A stretch of DNA of 10,331 nt. Source: Odoribacter sp036657595. Lineage in GTDB: Bacteria; Bacteroidota; Bacteroidia; Bacteroidales; Marinifilaceae. The stretch is taken from positions 1 through 10,331 of the forward strand of contig JAVXFZ010000087.1 in NCBI GenBank assembly GCA_036657595.1. Direction: 5' to 3'. The notes beneath the pieces are model-generated. The model did no database searches and was not told where the DNA came from. It worked only from the letters and a program-made list of their open reading frames with translations. Below, piece after piece: positions 1 to 7,695 of this stretch (the stretch's first letter is position 1; each line of letters opens with the position of its first letter). Both the position numbers and the translations under genes were made by a program.

Positions 1-2
1 AA

Positions 3-2105
3 TTATGATTTACTGCTTAACCCGCTTCGTTCCAATAGGGCGTTGACGGTAGGTTCTTGACCTCGGAAGCGTTTATAGAGAGTCATTGGGTGTTCGGAAC
101 CGCCTTTCTCTAATATATTTTTCCGGAAGGAATCAGCTGTTGCGCGATTGAAGATACCGTTTTGCTTGAATACCGAGAAAGCGTCGGCGTCGAGTACTTC
201 CGCCCATTTATAGCTGTAATATCCGGCTGCATAACCTCCGCCGAAGATATGACCAAAGGCGGTAGAAAAACTACTACTGTCGATGACCGGGAATGATTCC
301 GTAGCTGCCATTGCTCTATTCTCAAAGCTTTGCACCGATTCTGTCAGTGTGTCAGAGAGAGTGTGCCACGCCATATCGACGATGCCAAAACTGAGTTGCC
401 GATCACTTTGGTAACCACTTTGGAAATTGGCGGCATTGTGGATTTTGGTGACATATTCTTGAGGAATTTTCTCTCCGGTGGCGTAATGCACCGCCCACGT
501 GTCTAACCATTCTTTCTCCAATGCCCAGTTTTCCATAATTTGTGATGGTAATTCCACAAAGTCGCGATACACATTAGTGCCTCCGGTGGAATTATAGGTA
601 CATTGCGACAGCATACCGTGCAGGGCGTGTCCAAATTCGTGCAGAAAGGTTGTCACTTCGTCGAATGTCAATAGCGACGGCTTACTGTCAGTCGGTTTGG
701 TGAAATTCATTACAATGGACACCAACGGACGGACATTCTGCGTATCCACCTTGTGTTGTCCTCGGTATTCTGTCATCCAAGCACCGCCTCCTTTGCTCTC
801 GCGCGGGAAGAAATCAGTATATAACACGGCAAGAAATCCTCCATTTTCATCCTCTACCTCAAAAGTCTTTACATCTTCGTGGTATTTGGGTATATTATGT
901 ACTTCCTTAAAGTTCAGTCCGTAAAGTTTATTCGCTAAATCGAACACCCCTTTTTGTACATTTTCCAATTTAAAATAAGGCTTCAGCATCTCATCGTCTA
1001 AGGCATACTTTTCCTGTTTCAGTTGATTGGAATAATAAGCCCAATCCCAGCGTTGCAGTTCGCCCTCAAATCCGTTGCGGTGAGCGAAATCCTCCACCTC
1101 TTTCTTCTCTAACAGAGCGTGAGGATGCGACGATTCCAGTAATTGCGACAAAAAAGAAGTCACCGTTTCAGGAGTTTGTGCCATCCGATCCGTCAATACA
1201 TAGTCGGCATAAGTATTATATCCTAAAATACGTGCTTTTTCCAATCGTAAGGCGACAATTTTTCGGATCACTTCATTATTATCATACTCATTTCCCCGAT
1301 TCCCGCGTGAGGTATACGCCCGATAAAGTTTTTCCCGTAACAAGCGATTGTCGGAATATTTCAGGAAGGGGATATAACTCGGCGCATTCAGCGTAAAAAT
1401 CCAACCTTCCACGCCTTTCTCCTTCGCTGCCATCGCTGCTGTTTCGATAGCACCTTCGGGCAGACCGGACAACTCTTCTTTATCCGTGATCTGAAGAGTA
1501 AAACCATTGGTCTCAGCCAAAAGATTCTCATCAAATTTCAAGCCCAGTTTAGACAATTCCATTGCGATTTCGCGAAACCGTTCTTTCGCAGCACCTTCCA
1601 AATTGGCTCCTCCGTTGATAAAGGAAGTCCACGTATCCTTCAACAAAACTTGCTGTTCTGTCGTCAGTGTCAATTGGTCTTTGCTTTCGTATATTTCTTT
1701 TACCCGTGCAAAAAGCTGCGGATTCATATAAATACTGTTGCTATATTCAGTCAGGCTGGGAGAGATGCGCTGTGCAATTTTTTGCATCTCCTCATTGGTA
1801 CAGGCTGAATTCAGATTAAAAAATATAGAAGAGATCGCGCCCAGTTTTTCACCGGCTCCGTCAAGGGCAACAATGGTATTTCCAAAATCAGGAGTTGACG
1901 TTGATGTCGCAATGGTCTCGATTTCTTTCCGGGCGTCGGCAATAGCCTGTTCAAAAGCCGGTTCATAATGCTCTGCTTTGATTTGATCAAAGGGAGGAGC
2001 CTGATGGGGGGCATTAAAAGATTCCAGTAAAGGATTTTTGAGAGATTTATTCTCACAGGAAGCCAATAACAGAATCAGTGCTGTCATACAAATAGTTGAT
2101 TTCAT
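3..2105 (-). CDS. dcp: M3-family zinc metallopeptidase lipoprotein (peptidyl-dipeptidase Dcp-like)
   Basis: The 700-residue protein is a thimet-oligopeptidase-family (M3) enzyme that should cleave short peptides, in Dcp releasing C-terminal dipeptides. The zinc site is visible: HEFGHALHG at residues 488-496, with Glu517 exactly 25 residues after the second His (492), in a DFVELPSQ motif, as in this family. Residues 1-17 form a lipoprotein signal peptide with lipobox L-A-S-C, so the mature protein should start at Cys17 and be lipid-anchored in the periplasm or envelope. Classical E. coli Dcp lacks such a lipobox. Length fits the family (about 680-700 aa). The ATG is the only start that places the lipobox correctly. 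The stop codon lies two bases from the window edge, so any terminator is outside. It lies downstream of cbpM in the same direction but has its own -7 box at 2140-2147. Family assignment is secure; exact cleavage preference is inferred. Confidence 0.95.
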   Translation of the reverse strand: MKSTICMTALILLLASCENKSLKNPLLESFNAPHQAPPFDQIKAEHYEPAFEQAIADARKEIETIATSTSTPDFGNTIVALDGAGEKLGAISSIFFNLNSACTNEEMQKIAQRISPSLTEYSNSIYMNPQLFARVKEIYESKDQLTLTTEQQVLLKDTWTSFINGGANLEGAAKERFREIAMELSKLGLKFDENLLAETNGFTLQITDKEELSGLPEGAIETAAMAAKEKGVEGWIFTLNAPSYIPFLKYSDNRLLREKLYRAYTSRGNRGNEYDNNEVIRKIVALRLEKARILGYNTYADYVLTDRMAQTPETVTSFLSQLLESSHPHALLEKKEVEDFAHRNGFEGELQRWDWAYYSNQLKQEKYALDDEMLKPYFKLENVQKGVFDLANKLYGLNFKEVHNIPKYHEDVKTFEVEDENGGFLAVLYTDFFPRESKGGGAWMTEYRGQHKVDTQNVRPLVSIVMNFTKPTDSKPSLLTFDEVTTFLHEFGHALHGMLSQCTYNSTGGTNVYRDFVELPSQIMENWALEKEWLDTWAVHYATGEKIPQEYVTKIHNAANFQSGYQSDRQLSFGIVDMAWHTLSDTLTESVQSFENRAMAATESFPVIDSSSFSTAFGHIFGGGYAAGYYSYKWAEVLDADAFSVFKQNGIFNRATADSFRKNILEKGGSEHPMTLYKRFRGQEPTVNALLERSGLSSKS

Positions 2106-2139
2106 TTATAAATGGATAAGGTTTATTATTTACTGTCGG

Positions 2140-2171
2140 CAAAGTTAATGAATTCTATTGAACCGACACAA
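2140..2171 (-). promoter_or_regulatory. Predicted Bacteroidota promoter of the M3 peptidase gene
   Basis: On the minus strand a -7 box TAACTTTG (2147 to 2140) matches TAnnTTTG. A TTGTG at 2171-2167 sits about 19 bases upstream, where the -33 TTTG is expected. The box is 35 bp before the ATG. This suggests the peptidase can be transcribed independently of cbpA-cbpM. Confidence 0.55.
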
Positions 2172-2185
2172 TAGACAAAGATTTT

Positions 2186-2509
2186 TTAATCCTTCTCTCT
2201 TTCCGTAAACAGCTCATCATTGTGCCGGAAACGGCGTAATTGCCGGCGTAGAGCGTAAACCTCCTGTTGCAATAATTCCAAACGTCCCAATATATGACGG
2301 ATCGCATCAATCCCCTCAATATTAATAGATAAGTCATCGTGTAAATGAATATATCTTTCCAATTCCCGTAATTGCGAAGCAAGCAAATATTGTTCACCGT
2401 CAATTTGGCGTATTTCAATCAATCCGTCTTCTTCGAGAGAAAAAATAAAAGTCGGATCGGTGTGGCTTTTCTCACAATATTCGCTGATAATGATTAAATC
2501 GCTTTCCAT
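2186..2509 (-). CDS. cbpM: Chaperone modulator CbpM (MerR-like HTH)
   Basis: The small protein (107 aa from this ATG) resembles CbpM, the modulator that binds the J-domain of CbpA and blocks its stimulation of DnaK. Visible features are an N-terminal MerR-like helix-turn-helix (ISEYCEKSH near residues 7-15, then SLEEDGLIEI and YLLASQLRELERY) and a basic helical C-terminus with heptad-like leucines (about residues 70-98). It lies 76 bp downstream of cbpA with no promoter motif between them, so the two are probably co-transcribed, as in other bacteria. A TTG two codons upstream (2515) would give 109 aa. I chose the ATG because TTG starts are uncommon here and no ribosome-binding site favours it. 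Assignment rests on the HTH pattern plus adjacency to cbpA. Confidence 0.85.
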   Translation of the reverse strand: MESDLIIISEYCEKSHTDPTFIFSLEEDGLIEIRQIDGEQYLLASQLRELERYIHLHDDLSINIEGIDAIRHILGRLELLQQEVYALRRQLRRFRHNDELFTEREKD

Positions 2510-2585
2510 AATCAAATGCTTTTAGATGCATAAATCAAACTCTGTAGATGAAATAATGACGTCAATACTTCAAGGTCCGTCGGAA

Positions 2586-3509
2586 TTATAATTTTTGTAA
2601 TTCCCGGAACAATTCCTTCTGTTTTTCGGTCAGTTGGGTCGGAATCTTCACTTTGTACGTGACAAAGAGATCACCAAATTGCCCTTCTTTTTTATAAACG
2701 GGAAAACCTTTCCCTTTCAATCGGACTTTACTGTCATTCTGCGTTTCCGCTTTCACGGTCAATTTCACTTTCCCATTTAGCGTATCAATCAACTGCTCGC
2801 CTCCTAAAATAGCGGTATACAGATCCAGCGCGACAGTCACATACAAATGGTCACCTTCCCGTTTAAACACCGGATCTTCGGCGACCACAAAAGTGATATA
2901 CAAATCCCCTGCCGGTCCGCCGTTGATGCCGGGCGATCCCTGTCCCTTCAGTTTAATCGTTTGTCCATCGGCTACCCCCGCAGGGACGGTGATCCGAATC
3001 TTTTTACCATTCACCTCGAGGATTTGCTGATGGCTTTCTGCCGCATCTTTCAGAGATAAATGCAGCTCCGCATTGAAATCCTGTCCACGGAAACCGGCAC
3101 CACTTCTTGGATTGCCGCCGCGCCGTCCCCCAAACAGCGATTCAAAAAAATCTGAAAAATCACCATTGTCACCCTCAAAACCCCCGCCTCTTGCCGACCG
3201 GTAGCCGCCACCGCCCTCGCTCGCACCCCAACCTCTTCCGCCCGCCTGACCGTAGCGTTGCTTTTGCGCTTCAAATTCATCGGCGTGCTTCCAGTTCTCA
3301 CCGTAGGCATCATATTTTTTGCGTTTTTCAGGATCGCTCAACACCTCGTTGGCTTCATTGATCTCCTGAAAACGGTGCTTGGCATTCGGGTCGTTCGGAT
3401 TCAGGTCCGGATGATATTTCCGGGCTGATTTCTTAAAAGCCTTTTTAATTTCCTCCTGCGAGGCTGTTTTGTTAATATCCAGTATTTTATAATAATCAAT
3501 ATAAGCCAT
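2586..3509 (-). CDS. cbpA: DnaJ-like co-chaperone CbpA (curved-DNA-binding protein)
   Basis: The 307-aa protein is a class II (type B) J-domain co-chaperone that recruits and stimulates DnaK. In order: a J-domain at about residues 1-70 with the essential HPD at 33-35; a Gly/Phe/Arg-rich linker at about 88-148, including DFSDFFESLFGG; then two beta-barrel client-binding domains (about 150-300) beginning with AELHLSLKDA. It has no Cys-rich zinc repeats, which separates it from true DnaJ; length equals that of E. coli CbpA (306 aa). The next gene encodes CbpM, its dedicated inhibitor, which supports CbpA over a generic DnaJ. No exact TAnnTTTG box is visible upstream on the minus strand; the nearest is TAAATTTA at 3574-3581, with poor -33 spacing. 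Alternative expression signals cannot be excluded. Confidence 0.93.
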   Translation of the reverse strand: MAYIDYYKILDINKTASQEEIKKAFKKSARKYHPDLNPNDPNAKHRFQEINEANEVLSDPEKRKKYDAYGENWKHADEFEAQKQRYGQAGGRGWGASEGGGGYRSARGGGFEGDNGDFSDFFESLFGGRRGGNPRSGAGFRGQDFNAELHLSLKDAAESHQQILEVNGKKIRITVPAGVADGQTIKLKGQGSPGINGGPAGDLYITFVVAEDPVFKREGDHLYVTVALDLYTAILGGEQLIDTLNGKVKLTVKAETQNDSKVRLKGKGFPVYKKEGQFGDLFVTYKVKIPTQLTEKQKELFRELQKL

Positions 3510-3662
3510 AACCGTAAATAATATTAAAAAAAATATTCTGACAAATCAGCGAACTGCTTCCATTTGAATCACCTAAATTTACGACTAAAAAAGACAAAGT
3601 GTCATCCGAAGAGTGATAAATAAACTTAAATACGAAATTCGCTGTCGTTTTCGCGGCGGCAA

Positions 3663-3682
3663 AGGACGATGACGATCGTCCT
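3663..3682 (-). terminator. Hairpin downstream of mntP, candidate terminator
   Basis: A perfect 8-bp stem (AGGACGAT / ATCGTCCT) with a 4-base loop lies 55 bp past the mntP stop. The run of T that follows on the minus strand is only three bases, so it is a weak intrinsic terminator or simply an mRNA 3'-end hairpin. The rest of 3510-3737 shows no gene. Confidence 0.4.
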
Positions 3683-3737
3683 GCATTTTAAAACATCGTT
3701 GCTAAAAACAATCGGAAAGCTTTTCTGTGGTCAAAAA

Positions 3738-4295
3738 TCAGGCGTAACAAGTATGCTCTATCAATATTTTCAAGCCGATACCGATGAGGATCATCCCCCC
3801 AAATCGTTCCACTTTAAGCCCTTTGATCCGGGCGAAGCGAAAACCGCAGAGTACGCCCGTAAAGGAGAGAAAAAAGGTAGTGAAAGCGATGACGAAAGCC
3901 GAAAACAAAATATCGGTTTGCAAAAATGCAAAACTGACACCAACAGCCAGAGCGTCAATACTCGTGGCAACCCCTAAGATCAGCAACGTCTTATTGGAAA
4001 AAGAAACTTGTGAGCCCTCATTTTCCTTGAAAGATTCGTAGACCATCTTCCCGCCCAAATAAGCCAATAGGACGAAAGCAATCCAGTGGTCAATGTGTGT
4101 GATATAAATGTGAAACTGACTTCCCAAAACCCATCCGAGCCAAGTCATTCCGCCCTGAAAAACTCCCATCACGCCGGCTAACTTCAGCGACTTTCGGAAA
4201 CAGAAAGAACTCATACAGAGCCCTCCGCTGATACTGATCGCTAAACTATCCATCGAAAGTCCGATGGCGATCAATAAAATTGTTATAAAACTCAT
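3738..4295 (-). CDS. mntP: Manganese efflux pump MntP
   Basis: The 185-aa inner-membrane protein belongs to the MntP (DUF204) family, which exports Mn2+ and protects against Mn overload. It has about six hydrophobic helices arranged as an inverted repeat. Each half carries the family's signature with a membrane-embedded Asp: G-L-S-M-D-S-L-A (Asp16) in helix 1 and A-T-S-I-D-A-L-A (Asp114) in helix 4, the positions needed for transport in characterised homologues. Length matches the family (about 185-190 aa). The ATG at 4295 is preceded directly by an in-frame GTG (4298); I prefer the ATG. A TATCTTTG box lies about 98 bp upstream. It is divergent from the GSCFA gene, and the shared region carries palindromic motifs that may be metal-responsive (see findings). 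Confidence 0.93.
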   Translation of the reverse strand: MSFITILLIAIGLSMDSLAISISGGLCMSSFCFRKSLKLAGVMGVFQGGMTWLGWVLGSQFHIYITHIDHWIAFVLLAYLGGKMVYESFKENEGSQVSFSNKTLLILGVATSIDALAVGVSFAFLQTDILFSAFVIAFTTFFLSFTGVLCGFRFARIKGLKVERFGGMILIGIGLKILIEHTCYA

Positions 4296-4392
4296 CACGA
4301 ACGTTAAAAAATTAAGGCAATATTTTAAAGTTTGAACCCCCTGATTTCAAAGAGTTGGGAAAAAAAATAAGGTATTGTACGATTTTATCCGG

Positions 4393-4400
4393 CAAAGATA
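4393..4400 (-). promoter_or_regulatory. Predicted -7 box of the mntP promoter
   Basis: TATCTTTG on the minus strand matches TAnnTTTG exactly. The -33 position is only T-rich (no TTTG at the right spacing). It implies a 5' leader of about 90 nt for mntP. That leader contains TTTGAA-N9-TTCAAA (4331-4351) and TTAAGGCAA (4312-4320). Confidence 0.55.
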
Positions 4401-4477
4401 AAAAAAGGAATGATAAAAAAAGGAGGAATAAACAAATTCAACAAAAGGATGATCGACAAATGATGCGGCAAATTTTG

Positions 4478-4485
4478 TACCTTTG
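4478..4485 (+). promoter_or_regulatory. Predicted -7 box of the GSCFA gene promoter
   Basis: TACCTTTG matches TAnnTTTG exactly and is followed by a start site expected near 4490, about 75 nt before the GTG start codon. No clear TTTG is seen at the -33 position. Confidence 0.55.
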
Positions 4486-4490
4486 ATGAA

Positions 4491-4516
4491 CTTTTAAGGC
4501 AACATACCCTTAAAAG
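4491..4516. repeat. Perfect 9-bp inverted repeat at the GSCFA transcription start
   Basis: CTTTTAAGG (4491-4499) and CCTTAAAAG (4508-4516) are exact reverse complements around an 8-bp spacer. The repeat begins a few bases after the -7 box, so it is either an operator covering the start site or a hairpin at the extreme 5' end of the mRNA. There is no U-tract, which argues against a terminator. Confidence 0.7.
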
Positions 4517-4563
4517 AAAGCCGACAACCATCATCCTATTAGGTTTTTATAAAAACAAAAAAC

Positions 4564-5526
4564 GTGGAATTACAGACTAAAATTGACATCGTTCGCCCGA
4601 ATTTTGAAATAAACTATCGTTCCTCCATCCTGATGATAGGCTCCTGCTTTACAGAAAACATCGGAGAAAAATTGGCATATTTCAAATTTAATATAGACCT
4701 GAATCCCTGTGGCATCGTCTACAATCCATTCTCTGTCGCGAACGTATTACAACTGCTTTTAGCCCATAAGCGATTGACGGAATCCGATTTATTATCCAAC
4801 AACGGGAAATGGGTCAGCCTCCTTCACCACGGGCGATTTTCTGCATTGCAGGCTGCGGACTGCTTGAAAAACATCAACGAACGCTTGGAGCTTTCAGCGG
4901 CACGCCTGAAAACGACCAACGTACTAATCATCACGTGGGGAACCTCGTGGGTCTATCGCTACAAAGAAAATGGGATGATCGTCTCAAATTGCCATAAATT
5001 CCCCGCGACGGCATTCGATCGTTTCCGGCTCACGGTGGCTGAAATCGTAGAAAAATACACCGAATTAATCGCTCGCTTAAAAACGCTCACTCCCGATCTT
5101 CAAATCCTCTTCACCGTCAGTCCCGTGCGGCATTGGAAAGACGGCGCGCACGGAAATCAATTGAGCAAATCCGTATTGTTCCTTGCCATAGATGAATTGG
5201 TGCGAAAATTCGACTGCGTATCTTATTTCCCTGCCTATGAGATCGTGATGGATGAACTCCGTGACTATCGCTTTTATGCGGAAGATATGCTGCATCCTTC
5301 CACCCGGACCATCGACTATATTTGGGAAAAATTTGGAGAAAACTATTTATCGAAAGAAACGGAACCCCTCAGAAAGCGGATCGACAAAATCAACAAAACA
5401 CTGCTCCACCGCTCTTCCGATCCGGACAGTCCCGCCGCATTGGAGCTGCAAGAACGCTTAAAAAAGGAAATCAAAGAGATCGAACAGGAATATGGTTTCA
5501 CCTACCTTTCAACCCCCGGCGTGTAA
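4564..5526 (+). CDS. GSCFA-domain SGNH-like hydrolase
   Basis: The 320-aa protein carries the GSCFA family name motif at residues 26-30 (G-S-C-F-T), in the place of the SGNH/GDSL nucleophile block with Ser27. Downstream are family-typical blocks: NPCGIVYNPFS (about residues 46-56), TWGTSWVYR, FTVSPVRHWKDG, and a C-terminal D-x-x-H pair, Asp241 and His244, in EDMLHPS. These would complete a Ser-Asp-His-type site. After about residue 265 a charged helical tail probably forms a coiled coil. No signal peptide or membrane segment is visible, so it is probably cytoplasmic. Its substrate is unknown; esterase or acyl-hydrolase activity is only inferred from the fold. The start is GTG; no in-frame ATG precedes it. 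It converges on the SPOR gene with 23 bp between stops. Confidence 0.88.
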   Translation: MELQTKIDIVRPNFEINYRSSILMIGSCFTENIGEKLAYFKFNIDLNPCGIVYNPFSVANVLQLLLAHKRLTESDLLSNNGKWVSLLHHGRFSALQAADCLKNINERLELSAARLKTTNVLIITWGTSWVYRYKENGMIVSNCHKFPATAFDRFRLTVAEIVEKYTELIARLKTLTPDLQILFTVSPVRHWKDGAHGNQLSKSVLFLAIDELVRKFDCVSYFPAYEIVMDELRDYRFYAEDMLHPSTRTIDYIWEKFGENYLSKETEPLRKRIDKINKTLLHRSSDPDSPAALELQERLKKEIKEIEQEYGFTYLSTPGV

Positions 5527-5549
5527 ACGCTCACCCCCTTCTTCGCCTC

Positions 5550-6065
5550 TTATTCTTCCTCCTCCATCTCTATTACGGGAATGTCTTGCATCGGAATCCT
5601 TGACAACTCCTGAAGAAGAATGTCTGTTTTCACCGGATAACTGGCAGGATAAAACTTGCGGATCCGATAAAGATCCGGGATACATTCCAAACGGGAATGA
5701 TAATTGCCCACCCTTATTTTAAAATCGGGATCAAAATACTTCAGATAAGCCGGAATATAAGTAAAAGTCTGTTCAAACTTATTCCGCATCTCCTTCAACT
5801 GCTCAATATTACATCCGAACGAACCGGTCGAATAAATTTGAATCCGATAGCCCGGAAAAGATTGTCGTTGCTCATTCAAATGAATATGTAACTTCAACAA
5901 ATGATGAATCGAAGCATCGCAATGTACGACCACCTTCCCGCCTTGCTTTCCCGTTTGTTGCAATTCCGTCAGGATATTATTGCGAGGGGCAGGTGTCAGC
6001 GTATCAGTATCCACCGCATACAACCGGAAAGGAATCAAAAACAATAAAAAAATAAACTTTGACAT
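5550..6065 (-). CDS. Secreted SPOR-domain protein
   Basis: The 171-aa protein starts with a hydrophobic signal peptide (residues 1-17, ending L-Y-A), so it should be exported to the periplasm; no lipobox Cys is present. The C-terminal part (about 73-146) fits the SPOR fold, which binds denuded peptidoglycan: YRIQIYSTGS opens it, and PDFKIRVGNYHSRLE with FYPASYPVKTD follows, a pattern typical of short Bacteroidales SPOR proteins. The region between (18-72) is the segment found before SPOR in such proteins. The C-terminus is strongly acidic (EMEEEE). Likely role is at the cell wall or septum, but no specific function can be assigned. The ATG follows a -7 box at 6085-6092. It is divergent from the cysteine desulfidase gene. 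Confidence 0.8.
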   Translation of the reverse strand: MSKFIFLLFLIPFRLYAVDTDTLTPAPRNNILTELQQTGKQGGKVVVHCDASIHHLLKLHIHLNEQRQSFPGYRIQIYSTGSFGCNIEQLKEMRNKFEQTFTYIPAYLKYFDPDFKIRVGNYHSRLECIPDLYRIRKFYPASYPVKTDILLQELSRIPMQDIPVIEMEEEE

Positions 6066-6084
6066 AAGCGCATTGAAATTTTTG

Positions 6085-6092
6085 CAAAGATA
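6085..6092 (-). promoter_or_regulatory. Predicted -7 box of the SPOR gene promoter
   Basis: TATCTTTG on the minus strand matches TAnnTTTG exactly, 19 bp before the ATG, giving a very short leader of roughly 13-15 nt. No good -33 TTTG is present (TCTG near 6111-6114). Confidence 0.55.
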
Positions 6093-6248
6093 TGGAATTT
6101 AGAAGAAAAGCAGAGAGCGAACAGATAAAAAAACGAAAGTCGGCACATTTCCCCCTTTTCTTGTTAAAAAAGCGTTAATCCGACCACTATATCTATAACG
6201 TATAATAAAAAGAAATATTTTTACATCCTCAATCAAAACTAAATTATT

Positions 6249-7532
6249 ATGTGTCAGGCTACAAATAAACAGATCATAGACATACTGAAACAAGAAGCGA
6301 TTCCGGCACTTGGCTGCACGGAGCCCGTAGCTTGTGCGTTAGCGTGTGCCCGCTGTCGGGAAGAATTAGGCGGAGTACCCGAACGGATTGAAGTCACGGT
6401 GAGTGCTAACATCTACAAAAACGGGATGGGCGTGGGAATACCCGGAACCGGAATGACCGGCTTACCGATAGCTGCTGCCTTAGGAGCCGTTTGTGGAAAA
6501 ACAGAATACGGACTCGAAGTATTAAAAGAAGTTTCCCTTTCCGACAACCTAACACGGGCAAAAGCCCTCTTAGAACAATCGGCAGTGATCGTACATTTGA
6601 AAGAAGACGCGCCGGACAAACTCTATGCTGAGGCTGTTTGCACCAAAGGCAAAGACACCGTGAAAGCTCTGATCGTCCACGCTCACACCAACATCGTGCT
6701 GGTAGAAAAAAATGGTAAAGTCATCTATCAAAAAGACTTCACGCCGCTGGCAAACGAACAAAACAAAAGAGTAGAGCTGAGTGTTGCCCGTATTTGGGAA
6801 TTTGTTCACACCATCGACATCGCTGAAATCGAATTTTTGATGGAAGGAGCTGAAATGAACCAAATAATTTCAGCCGAAGGCTTAAAAAACGAATATGGTT
6901 TGCAAATCGGCAAAACATTAAAAGAAAATATCGACAAAGGACTATTGCAAAACGACTACCTGAATAGCGTTTTAATTCGTGCCACAGCCGCTTCGGATGC
7001 GCGGATGGACGGATGCGAAAAACCGGTGATGACCAATTCCGGTAGCGGCAATCAAGGCATCACCGTCTACCTGCCCGTCGTCGTGACCGCCGAACGCTTC
7101 GGATCTACCCGCGAACAACTCATCAGGGCACTGGCTTTCAGTAACTTGATCGCTGCACATATCCACTATTATATGGGACACCTTTCTGCTCTCTGTGGCA
7201 TACTGATTGCCTCTACCGGTGCTGCTGCCGCGATCACTTACCTGATGGGAGGCACCTACGAACAAGTTGTGAACGCCATCAAAACAATGTGTTCCAACCA
7301 AACCGGAATGATGTGTGACGGAGCCAAACAAGGTTGCGCCTTAAAAGTATATTCCGGCACATCTGCTGCCGTGCAGGCGTCCCTTTTATCCGTAAAAGGA
7401 ATCAAAACACGCAACGATGGAATCGTCGAAGAAGACATCGAACGAACCATCCACAATGTCGGAAAAATCGGTACCGTCGGAATGGAACAGACCGACCGCA
7501 CGATCCTAAACATTATGTGCAACAAAAAATAA
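6249..7532 (+). CDS. cyuA: L-cysteine desulfidase (CdsB/CyuA, UPF0597 family)
   Basis: The 427-aa enzyme belongs to the UPF0597 / serine-dehydratase-alpha-like family that degrades L-cysteine to pyruvate, ammonia and sulfide using a [4Fe-4S] cluster. The catalytic-base Cys is Cys23 in ALGCTEP. Candidate cluster ligands are Cys316, Cys356 and Cys363; their spacing (40 and 7 residues) equals that of the Cys282/Cys322/Cys329 set reported for the Methanocaldococcus enzyme, as I recall it. Gly-rich motifs GVGIPGTGMTGLP (about 57-69) and NSGSGNQGI are also family hallmarks. Length is normal. It has its own terminator and stands alone, with no transporter next to it. The upstream 6066-6248 region shows no exact TAnnTTTG on plus. 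Product is confident; cysteine versus serine preference is inferred from family. Confidence 0.92.
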   Translation: MCQATNKQIIDILKQEAIPALGCTEPVACALACARCREELGGVPERIEVTVSANIYKNGMGVGIPGTGMTGLPIAAALGAVCGKTEYGLEVLKEVSLSDNLTRAKALLEQSAVIVHLKEDAPDKLYAEAVCTKGKDTVKALIVHAHTNIVLVEKNGKVIYQKDFTPLANEQNKRVELSVARIWEFVHTIDIAEIEFLMEGAEMNQIISAEGLKNEYGLQIGKTLKENIDKGLLQNDYLNSVLIRATAASDARMDGCEKPVMTNSGSGNQGITVYLPVVVTAERFGSTREQLIRALAFSNLIAAHIHYYMGHLSALCGILIASTGAAAAITYLMGGTYEQVVNAIKTMCSNQTGMMCDGAKQGCALKVYSGTSAAVQASLLSVKGIKTRNDGIVEEDIERTIHNVGKIGTVGMEQTDRTILNIMCNKK

Positions 7533-7544
7533 ATCCTCCCCATC

Positions 7545-7589
7545 TTCTTCCGATCGGATGCCTCTCACGGAGCCATCCGATCGGAAGAA
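7545..7589 (+). terminator. Strong terminator hairpin after the cysteine desulfidase gene
   Basis: A perfect 16-bp stem (TTCTTCCGATCGGATG at 7545-7560, complement at 7574-7589) encloses a 13-base loop in which CTC and GAG can pair further. It lies 12 bp after the stop and is followed by CCTTTTG, a short T-run. The very long stem makes transcription termination or 3'-end protection likely. Confidence 0.8.
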
Positions 7590-7659
7590 CCTTTTGACTT
7601 CCCGTACAGGATCAATACAGCAAACCAACAAAACAGGACCTTGTGCCCCGCCTTTCCCC

Positions 7660-7690
7660 TTGTTTATCCGCCAAAAATAACCTAAATTTG
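7660..7690 (+). promoter_or_regulatory. Predicted promoter of the tatD-like gene
   Basis: TTGT at 7660-7663, 19 bases, then TAAATTTG at 7683-7690 (exact TAnnTTTG). The box ends 5 bases before the ATG at 7696, so the transcript probably starts at or next to the start codon. Confidence 0.65.
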
Positions 7691-7695
7691 TCGGT

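Noticed and set aside
2519..2535. TTTAGATGCAT shared with 9291-9300
   Set aside because: An 11-base AT-rich match containing a palindrome; likely chance, with no similar context on either side.
3669..3977. 102-aa plus-strand ORF antisense to mntP
   Set aside because: Shadow of the MntP coding sequence, very charged and without a recognisable domain.
4296..4392. yybP-ykoY manganese riboswitch before mntP
   Set aside because: The leader is short and AT-rich and lacks the conserved core of that aptamer as far as I can see.
6972..7331. 119-aa minus-strand ORF inside the cysteine desulfidase gene
   Set aside because: Fully antisense to a well-conserved enzyme; no promoter, and composition is that of a reverse-complement shadow.
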